Below, one piece after another: positions 56,387 through 64,000 of a DNA stretch of 64,000 nt. Made by a program: the position numbers and the translations under genes. The notes under the pieces were generated by a model, which made no database searches, was not told where the DNA came from, and saw only the letters and a list, made by a program, of their open reading frames with translations. The DNA lies in contig BCIA01000004.1 in assembly GCA_001599815.1 (NCBI GenBank), positions 374,862 to 438,861 of the forward strand. Reading direction: 5' to 3'. The stretch comes from Furcasterigmium furcatum (lineage: Eukaryota; Ascomycota; Sordariomycetes; Glomerellales; Plectosphaerellaceae). Position 1 is the stretch's first letter, and the number at the start of each line of letters is the position of its first letter.

Positions 56387-58505
56387 ATGCGCAAGAGTTT
56401 CATCAGCAGATCACGGAATGGATGCGCCGTCTGCAAGTCTAAGCGAGTAAGCCGTCGTGAATTGCCCTGCTGTCCGGTCCTCCCTGAACTGACACTCATC
56501 CCAGCTCAAATGCGACGAGGCAAAACCCAGCTGCTCGAGATGCAAACGACTCGGCATCACGTGCCCCGGGTATCCCAGACCGCTGAAATGGACGGGAGCA
56601 CCCAGTTCTCCCCACACCCGGCTTCCACGCAACCAGCCGCAGGTGGTGAAGGCGGCGCCAAGACCCGACCCCGTGGATGATGCCTCCGCCGCCACGTTCG
56701 ATAGCGAGCCATCCCTCGCATCAGAGACATTTCATCCAGACCTCTATGACATGGATCTCTTTGGAGAGGTCGCAGAAATGATGGACCCGGGCACCAGCAT
56801 GATGAGCGACTTGGCTTGCGGTACGTTTGAATCACCTTTCACGTTTCCGGCCGCGGACCAAGAGCCGTTCGGGCATGCAACCACTCCGGCGGCGGAGCCC
56901 GGCAACAATGCAGAGCTGTGGCTCGACGCGCTTCTAGAAAGCAGAGACGTGAGCAAAACTGGCATGGATGTCGTGCAACTACCATGGCAAGACCCAAACA
57001 CTCCTCATCAACGACAGTCGACCATCACCCCACACCTCCAGGACCGCTCTTCCATACTCGTGGAGTACTACTTCAAGGAGGTCTGCGGCATGATGTCCTG
57101 CTACGACAGCCGTATGAATCCATATCGGACCACAATCTCCAACGTCTGGGCCCGTTCCCCCCCTCTCTACTACATCATCCAAAGCATGGCAGCCGCCTGT
57201 CTCACCGAAGTCTCGCCGGACCTCGCGGCTGCTGGGCGCCAACTGCGAGGCCAGGCATCGGCCAGTCTCTCCGCGGAGCTCAGCTCCAGTGCCGCCACCG
57301 GCGAGCCCATTTCGACCTCCACACTCCTAGCGATCGTCATGCACGGCTTCAGCCTCTGTTGGCACGATGCCGGGCAGGTTGGTCAGCATGAGTTTGACCT
57401 CCTGGCGCGCGCCATCCTATCGCCTGAAAGTCGGCGGCCAAGCACCGAAGTGACACCCTTGGCGGATATGCAGCGGAAAGTGTTCTTCTACAACTCATTC
57501 GTCTACTGGCGGATGCTGCTCTCCTTCGTCACCGATCGTGATCTCCCGACGCCTGCATTTCCGGCTCTTCACCCACAGCCACAGCCCGCGTCAACACATA
57601 AGTCGTCTTCGGCGGCGTCAACCTCGCAGGCCGTCACGCACAGCAGCACCCGGCCGCCTCACCCCCAGACAGGCATCGGGATCCACGTCCTCGAGATCCT
57701 CGCGGAGGTCGGCGCCCTCGTCCGCCGCGAGCGCCGTCGAATACGGTCCCGCCAGCACGCTTCGCGGGCGGACATACTCGCCTCCCAGGCCGCCATGCAT
57801 GCGGCAGAAGACCTCCACGCGCAACTTCAAGCCCTCGATCTCCCCCGCGAGGCATCCGTCATGGACTCGGGGGATGAGACGACGCCCGTCGACCACCTCC
57901 TCAGAGTCGCGGAAGCCTACCGCTGCGCGGGTCTCCTCCAGCTGTACCGTAATTTCCCCGACCTGCTCTGCGCTCACCAGGTCGTCAATGACGACAACGA
58001 GACCGACATCTGGCTACAAACGCCCGCCGAAACAGCATACAGCATCGTTGAAGCGACCCGCGAGGACTCAGCGCCTGGCGAGCCGCCCGAAAGCCCTGCC
58101 CGTGGCACTCTCCTTACCTGCATGGCGCTGCAGATCCTGAACCTCCTGCGCGACATCCCCACCTCCTCCCGCAGCCGCTCCATCCAGCCGCTGCTGCACG
58201 TCATCGTGTGCAGCGAACTCTCCCTCAAGCGACGGTACGCGCAGCAGCCGCCCGCATGCCTGCCAGCCTCGTTCAAGGCTCTGAGCATCCCCACCGTCCC
58301 GCCGTCCGTGGCAGACGTGCTCTCCGCCCGGAGGTCGGTGCTCTCGCGCCTCGCCACGTTCGAGACGGTGCTGGCCGCCAAGCCCATCAGGCAGATGACG
58401 CGGCTCGTCAAGGAAACGTGGGCCGCCATGGACGCGGGGCGCGACGAGGAGATGTTCTGGATGGACGTCATGATGGATGGGGGGTATGAGACTTTGATGG
58501 GTTGA
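56387..58505 (+). CDS. Zn2Cys6 transcription factor
   Basis: Nuclear regulator, 686 residues, exons 56387-56446 and 56505-58505. The zinc cluster is split by the intron: GCAVCKSKR in exon 1 and LKCDEAKPSCSRCKRLGITC in exon 2, giving Cys at 13, 16, 23, 30, 33 and 40. After it come a Pro-rich linker, an acidic segment (DMDLFGEVAEMMDP) and the long Fungal_trans_2-like helical domain, recognisable in SILVEYYFKEVCGMMSCYD, NPYRTTISNVWARSPPLYY and QSMAAACLTEVSPDLAAAG. The orientation, divergent from the nitrilase-fold gene, suggests it controls that gene and the permease beyond it. Confidence 0.93.
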
Positions 58506-59597
58506 CACCTAGATGGTGCGGACCGACCAAGACCCCGCGTCAGCAATTTCAACAGACGGTGACTTCATCAGTCGAGAGCCAGGAATCGAGAATCGTTGTC
58601 ATGAGTCTGTACCTGGTCAGTCGACTCTGCATCCTCCTTGGGGTATGATGCGAAGGCTTCAAGATGCCGCGGCCGGCTTTTCAACTCTTGAGAACTCTTC
58701 ACGAACCAACCCGCCGGAACCCTTTGGATGCATCCGACTTCTAACGGAAGCAGTTGAGCAAATCCAACGACGAGTTCCTCAGTCCCACTTTTCCCTGGGC
58801 CAGGAGAGAGAGGCAACCGTTGGCCGGCTCGATCTACCTGATGAGGAACGGCCCCGGTCAATACTTAGGTCACACAGAACTGAAAATAGCCAGCGCTGAC
58901 AGTTTTACGGCCACACCAGCTCCCTCATCGGATGTTCTTCATTTCTGTACTATGGAGCTGATCTGGGACTAAGCCCCCAAGGGGTGATGCCGCTTGCTGT
59001 CAAAAAACGCGGTCTTGTCTTTCCCGGGAGATAAAAGAATGTGCCACTCGCGCCAAGCATGCCCTGGGAAGTTCAAGGAGAACCGCCGGTATCGCCTAGT
59101 ACAGCACATGTCCAACTTCCCGCCTGGACTCTTAGTCGTCCAACACGGGATTGCGGCCACGGTAGCTCGCATAGCCCGGGCTAGAATATTATTGCAAGCA
59201 AACAAGTAAGGGTGAAAGCAGGGACGTAAGGTGTGGGGAAGTGTTCCCAGTTTGATTAATGTACGATGCTTCTCGCGGGGATGATCTTCACTGGATGCAA
59301 CTGTCCAGGGCCTAGTCTACCTCCGGATTTCCTAAACGAGTGTCCTTCTTCTTGCTTTGTGCCCTTTTCGCATGTCAACACCGTCTCGTTTTAGGAAACA
59401 TGGAGGGAGACCTCCTTTTGTAACCGACTATGGGCGACAACACTTGATATGCGTTTGACAAAGCCTTGATCCTGCCGAGTGTTGGGGCGATATATAGTGA
59501 TTCCACCATCCGCTTGCAAAATTGATATCTTCTCATGCAACCTGATTCTCTTTACCTGCATTCCTGATCGCTTTACCCAACCATTTCCTCTACCAAC
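58506..59597. other. Intergenic, no gene recognised
   Basis: Short frames only. The 3' portion is the promoter of the small secreted gene, with a TATATAG box at 59491. Confidence 0.5.
59491..59497 (+). promoter_or_regulatory. TATA-like box of small secreted gene
   Basis: TATATAG, about 107 nt before the ATG at 59598. Confidence 0.45.
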
Positions 59598-60052
59598 ATG
59601 CGTGTCCTCAGCGTTATCGCCCTCGCCTTCGGCAGCGCCAACGCCGTATCCTTCGTCGGCTTCCCCTCTGGGCTCTCATGCCTCCAGGGCGATGGATCTT
59701 CGCAGGTGAAGAACGCCGCGGAGCTCCAGACCATCGTCACCGAGAACCGCGCCACACTGATTGACAGGTCCGCAGCAAACGTCGCATCCGGCAAATGCAC
59801 GTCGCTTTCCGGCGTCCCGCTTTACGCCGTAAGTATATGCCTAGCAATCCCTCGCCTTCTACCGCAAAATAGTATCACCAGCCTGGAGTATTGTTGTCTG
59901 ACCTAGTTGTCGTGAAATAGGTATCCGAGCCGTCCTTTGGAGGGCTGAGCTTCGCCTACAACAGGAACACCCAGACATACTACTTCTGCTCTGGGTCTGG
60001 CGCCGCGACGGAGGAAACTGGCGGTTATCCTACGATCTGCGAGGAGCTGTAG
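59598..60052 (+). CDS. Small secreted cysteine-containing protein, 120 aa
   Basis: Two exons, 59598-59828 and 59921-60052 (intron with GTAAGT donor). The first 16 residues form a signal peptide (MRVLSVIALAFGSANA). The mature part of about 104 residues has four cysteines (GLSCLQ, GKCTS, YYFCSG, PTICEEL), enough for two disulfides, and an acidic end. No known domain recognised. Size, secretion and even Cys number fit the broad class of fungal small secreted proteins, some of which are effectors; a role with a host is not shown here. Confidence 0.8.
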
Positions 60053-60701
60053 AGGTGTTATGGATGCGCTGGTTTCCACCAGCTGCATCTACCTAGGATA
60101 TGATCCTATTGCCCGTCGAGAAGGTCCGTAGGGATGGCCGAGAGCAGAGCCATGGATTATCACTTGTTCAGATAGAGGCGTTGGATGCCATCGACTTTGC
60201 CAGAGCCTCTTCACAGATACGTCGCCTTGCAATCTAAGGACGGGGACAACTGGGCTCCCCCAGAAAACGAATACCGCTGTAATCACGAATTAAACACGTC
60301 AGCGACGTGATCAGCATGTTGAAGGAGGTTCGTTTTTATTTTTTATTTTTGAGCAAACATGGCCTCGCGTCTTCAAATACGGGCATGAGACAAATTTGAT
60401 ATTCTTAGGCACCCACCAACGTCCATTGTGAAATAGACATGCAAGGAAGCACGAAACTCACCCACCCCGACTTCATCAAAGATGAGGCCCTCCTTAGTAT
60501 AGTTGCACTTCCTGTCTCATCAATCTCCTCCGATGTAAAAGCGGATGGCGGATTATGGATAGTCACGATGCATTGTGTTCAAAGCCAGTGGAGGGATTTA
60601 AAGAGTGTGCCGTATAGTAGCATTCAGCGTCAATAGGCCTGCTCAAACAATTTCTGGATTGCCCAAATGCCCTACAACCAGCATATCATCCCAGCTTCAA
60701 C
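60053..60701. other. Convergent 3' region, no gene recognised
   Basis: Between two convergent genes. Includes a T-rich run with TTTTTATTTTTTATTTTT near 60331-60348, which could lie in a 3' untranslated region. Confidence 0.5.
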
Positions 60702-62383
60702 TCAGGTAGAGTTGGAATTGTCCGCGCAGGACCAGGCAGAACTGCCTCCCGCCGACGTATAGCTGCTGACAATCTCGGCAATCGATCCGTAAGTACCGGA
60801 GATGGTCATGAAGGTACCGAGCACAATGATGAAGATGCACCAGCCGACCATGAGCTTCCAGCTGGTGGATCCCCTGTGCTCGGCCCTCCAATTGTCGTAG
60901 AGCCACATGCACGCCATGGCCTGGAATGCCAGGCCGGTGATCAGCAGAGCACCAATGAGGGAGACGAGGTTTCCAAAGATGGGGATCGCGCTGGCCACGA
61001 TGTAGGCGATCAAGGTGCAGCCGATCCAGACGATCCAGTGCGTCTTGGTGTTCCTTGACAGATGCTTTGTGTCTCGGAGCAGGCGGACGAACAAGTACTT
61101 GGCTGGTAGCTATTCCCGACGAGCCTTTGTCAGCGACAGATTATCCTCTTGCGGGGATTTGACCATTTCATGGGGAGTACGCATACGTGGAGGCACAAGA
61201 CGGTGGTAACGATAATTCCAGGCATGCCGATGCCATAGGAGACCTTCTTGAGAAGAACACCGGCAGAGCCGAGGGCGGGCGAGGCGACGTAGGAGCCACA
61301 GTAGTAGTAGACCACGCAACCGATCGCGACATAGGTGGCGGTGACTCCGGACTGGCAGACTAGCAGGGCCTTGGTGTAGTCGCGAGGATCGCGCATCTCG
61401 GCGACGACTGGGAAGAACAGGGGCGCTGCGGCGTAGGCAAAAACATATGTCCCCAGGGCTGAGGCAGCTGCAGCGAAGGTCGGGGTTTTGGAGATTTGGT
61501 AGTCGGACTCCCAGGGGCCTTCTTGAGGTGCAGACGCGGGGCGGTCCTGAACGCCCACGGCGATTGTGAGGGTGAAGACTGGGAAAAGAGCATGGTGTCA
61601 GCTCGGGCAAGTCGGGGAGGAGAAAGAAGAGGAAGGCCGCTTACTCGACGTCAGGATGCTGGCAAGTCCGATCCAGGCGAGCCACTGCAGGCGACCGAGT
61701 GTCTGAATACTGGCCAGGGCGAAAGTGATGACCGCCGCCACGGCCACGAAGATTGATGTACAGGCACCATGCTGCGAGAGTGCGTTGAGTGCGATGGAGG
61801 TGCCCAGCATGCCCGAGCCGGAAACGAAGATGTAGCCTGCACCCCTCTCAGGTTAGTTTTCGTCCGGTCATGCTCCTTCAGATGTTGGCTGACTTACACA
61901 AACAGAAGGCAAATGTGAAGATGTTGCGACCTATCGGACCAAACATGATATGAGCGGCATCATCAATGCCGTACACCTCGGGGTGGTTCAGCTTGAAGCA
62001 GCCTACCACGTAGCAAGACCAAGTGGAAATGGCGCCGATGCTGACCAACAAAAAGGTGCCTGGAACAATGCCAAAGACATCAAAGGTGGCCGGAATAGAG
62101 AGAACGCCCAGTCCTATGCAGATCTTCATCATGATAGCAGTCGTGCCGATCCACCCAACCTGCATGTCTCCGGTCAGCTTCAGCTTTATTCTGCCAGGTC
62201 TCATCACAAGAGGACACTCATGTGGGATATGACGAGGCAACGTACACTTCTGTAGTTGGGCCCATCTTCGGTCATCTCGCCGAACACGGCATCTTGGTTT
62301 GTCGATTCGCCGACGATGTTGCTCTGTTTCGGCCCAAGGGCCTCCGGGTCGTTGCCCATGTCTTTGTGGCCTTTTTCAGTCAT
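60702..62383 (-). CDS. Neutral amino-acid transporter, AAAP family (Mtr-like)
   Basis: 463 residues, exons 62383-62246, 62159-61898, 61836-61645, 61578-61187, 61109-60702; the sum is a multiple of three. An acidic cytosolic N-terminus ends in NYRSVGWIG, then helix 1 (MKICIGLGVLSIPATFDVFG), CYVVGCFKLNHPEVYGIDD, YIFVSGSGMLGTSIALNAL and about eleven membrane segments. The motifs match Neurospora Mtr-type permeases for neutral aliphatic and aromatic amino acids. The C-terminus is a short hydrophilic end after the last helix. A TATAAATA box lies about 67 nt before the start. A partial regulator lies upstream on the same strand. Confidence 0.93.
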
Positions 62384-62828
62384 TGTTAGGGTAGTGTGGA
62401 GGTATGAATGTATAAGTGAAGTGTAAACTGACGGCGGAGCTGGAGCAATATTTATATGAGAGGTCTCCCGCCTGAGGTCGGTAGACAGGGCAATAAATGA
62501 TAATCCGCGACAACCAAGTTTCCGGAAGCTGTGTCGCCCGTGACCAGTAACTCCTGAGCTATCAAGCGTCTACAAAATCTGGGGTGCGGTGCTAATCCGC
62601 GGCGCGGCTCGCTTTGCGAAAGAGGAAAGTCATCCCTGATACCTGATAGCCCTGACTCGAGCGGCACAATCCCCGCGTCTTGGCGCCCCGGCACCAGGTC
62701 AGGGTTGCCGAATGACGCAGTACGTAGACTCGCAGGGCCATGGCCGAATCCTGGCTTTATCATTTCTCTGGCAGACCAGCTCCCAGACTGGCAAACTCTT
62801 CCGGCTGGTGGACCGACGATAGGGATTA
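62384..62828. other. Promoter region of the Mtr-like gene
   Basis: 445 bp between the transporter start and the 3' end of the upstream regulator; no other gene seen. Confidence 0.5.
62450..62457 (-). promoter_or_regulatory. TATA box of Mtr-like transporter
   Basis: Reads TATAAATA on the minus strand, about 67 nt before the ATG at 62383. Confidence 0.5.
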
Positions 62829-64000
62829 TTAGTGCCCATGTGAAGTCCCTTCCCACACCCCCTGGATTCTTATAAGCGTGTCCGAGAAGATGCCCGCGCC
62901 GGTGCGACGGGCGCAGCTCGTGAACCATTTGGCAAAGAAAGAGCGCGCCTCCGGATCATGCGCCTTGGCAGCAATCAGCGCCGGCCACAACAGCCTCACG
63001 GAGCCGAAGACCGATTCCTTCGTGTCAATCTGACGCAGGCAATTACAGACCTTGGCAACGTTGCCCTGAAGCAGGCGGGAGTTGACGTCGTACACGCTCC
63101 TGTAGAACAGGATCTTCAGGGCCTCCCGCATGGCCTGGACCAGGGCGCCCAGCAGCCGTTGACACTCGCTGTCTGCCGCCGCATCCGCCAGCCAGTGCGA
63201 GTGTGGCTGGTAGATCAGCCGCTCGACGGATTTGGCCTGCATCATGAAGTCCCCAATACTTGTCCCGGCATCGGGGCCGCCGGCACGCTCTTTGGTCCTC
63301 GCCAGCCTGACAATCATGGACAGGAGGAAGACATAGATCTCGGGGACGCCGAAAATCTCAGGGTAGAGGGTGGCTGGCCATGCGCCCGGCAGCTGCAGGT
63401 GAAGGTCGTTCTCTCCCTCGGCCTGTTCCTTGGCCCTCAGCATCTCCTGATCCAGGTCACGCCACCGCGTGAGCTCGAAGCCCAGGCTGTCCCTGCTGAA
63501 CGCGCCGGCGCCGCTTCTCTCAATCTCCAAGCGGATGCGTTTTCGATGATCTGCCCTGGCGTTTTCGGGCCAGGAAGTCTCGTGTAGATACCGCTCAAAG
63601 GTGTAGTAGTGGTGCAGCAGGCGGACCTTGCGAGACTTTCTCCTGTTCAGACCCTTGATGCGAATGAGTTTTTCCATCTCGAGGAGATAGTTCTCGGCCT
63701 GGCCCGGGTCTCCGACCAGGGTCGAGATCTGAACCATGGCCAACAGCGCCATCAGGATTGACTTGTACTTTGCCGCCTTTGGAACACTGTAGGCCGACTG
63801 TAGCATGCAGGCGGCGTGCCAGTGTGCCTGTTGCCCGTACGACATGGACTGCTCGTGCCACTTGTCCGAGGTGGACATCCCGGCAATACTGGACGCACTT
63901 AATGCCAGTGTTGCGTAGAAGGTGCACAAAGTCGCGTGGTCCAGCCTCTCGCCTAGTGTCAGGGCAGCAAGGCCGGTCTTGACGAGCGGAATGAAAAGAA
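62829..64000 (-). CDS. Fungal transcription factor, C-terminal part (partial)
   Basis: The reading frame is open from the window edge to a stop at 62829, about 390 residues, and the true start lies beyond 64000. It resembles the Fungal_trans_2 (Arca-like) regulatory domain: LALSASSIAGMS, HWHAACMLQSAYSVPKAAKY, ILMALLAMVQISTLVGD, LLEMEKLIRIKGLNRRKSRK and LHHYYTFERYLHETSW. The DNA-binding zinc cluster expected at the N-terminus is off the window. No intron is seen in this part. Possible regulator of the adjacent amino-acid transporter, by position only. Confidence 0.85.
   Translation of the reverse strand, partial: LFIPLVKTGLAALTLGERLDHATLCTFYATLALSASSIAGMSTSDKWHEQSMSYGQQAHWHAACMLQSAYSVPKAAKYKSILMALLAMVQISTLVGDPGQAENYLLEMEKLIRIKGLNRRKSRKVRLLHHYYTFERYLHETSWPENARADHRKRIRLEIERSGAGAFSRDSLGFELTRWRDLDQEMLRAKEQAEGENDLHLQLPGAWPATLYPEIFGVPEIYVFLLSMIVRLARTKERAGGPDAGTSIGDFMMQAKSVERLIYQPHSHWLADAAADSECQRLLGALVQAMREALKILFYRSVYDVNSRLLQGNVAKVCNCLRQIDTKESVFGSVRLLWPALIAAKAHDPEARSFFAKWFTSCARRTGAGIFSDTLIRIQGVWEGTSHGH

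Noticed and set aside
1..64000. tRNA genes, rRNA, CRISPR arrays, intact transposase or reverse transcriptase
   Set aside because: I looked for T-loop-like GTTCGA patterns, direct-repeat arrays and catalytic motifs of mobile elements and found none that held up; a covariance-model search would be needed to exclude small RNAs.

Overview
The window is nuclear DNA of a filamentous ascomycete, most likely a Sordariomycete (inferred from gene content, no phylogeny done). Genes carry several short GT-AG introns (about 45-190 nt). The repertoire is typical of such fungi: Zn2Cys6 transcription factors, a NACHT-WD40 NLR, a GH35 beta-galactosidase, an AA9 LPMO, fungal amino-acid permeases and small secreted proteins. 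There are no operons, Shine-Dalgarno sites, CRISPR arrays or recognisable tRNAs. I rebuilt exon-intron structures by hand; every multi-exon model given with a full length sums to a multiple of three and keeps its family motifs.

Layout. 1.3-12.1 kb (+): an MFS sugar transporter, a YAT-type amino-acid permease and a secreted GH35 beta-galactosidase, which suits uptake and breakdown of plant sugars. 12.6-18.6 kb: a NACHT-WD40 NLR (-) divergent from a CorA-like two-helix membrane protein (+). 20-28.4 kb: a small hypothetical gene, a secreted endonuclease/exonuclease/phosphatase-fold protein, an orphan gene, a broken short-chain dehydrogenase, an eight-exon amidase and an acidic hypothetical gene. 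28.9-29.9 kb is repeat debris: an AT-rich RIP-like island, a minisatellite built on the palindrome GACATGTC and a diverged direct repeat.

30.5-39.4 kb: a dialkylglycine-decarboxylase-like class III PLP enzyme tail-to-tail with a Zn2Cys6 regulator, a polytopic membrane protein, a peroxisomal (C-terminal SKL) acyl/aryl-CoA ligase and a secreted M28 aminopeptidase. 40.5-45 kb: an AA9 LPMO with a repetitive Pro/Glu linker and a strongly basic Arg/Ala tail, then a Thr-rich secreted protein. 47.9-50.8 kb: an intronless 945-residue ThrE/Prm10-like transporter. 51.5-58.5 kb: a small single-pass protein, then an APC permease, a nitrilase-fold amidohydrolase and a divergent Zn2Cys6 regulator that look like a nitrogen-compound utilisation cluster. 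59.6-64 kb: a small cysteine-containing secreted protein, an Mtr-like amino-acid transporter and a regulator cut by the window edge.

The best leads are the NLR/CorA-like pair with a Gly/Asn-rich N-terminal motif on the NLR, the cationic-tailed LPMO with an intron ending on its stop codon, the permease-nitrilase-regulator cluster, and two microexons of 9 and 10 nt. I did not find a system I could defend as wholly new.
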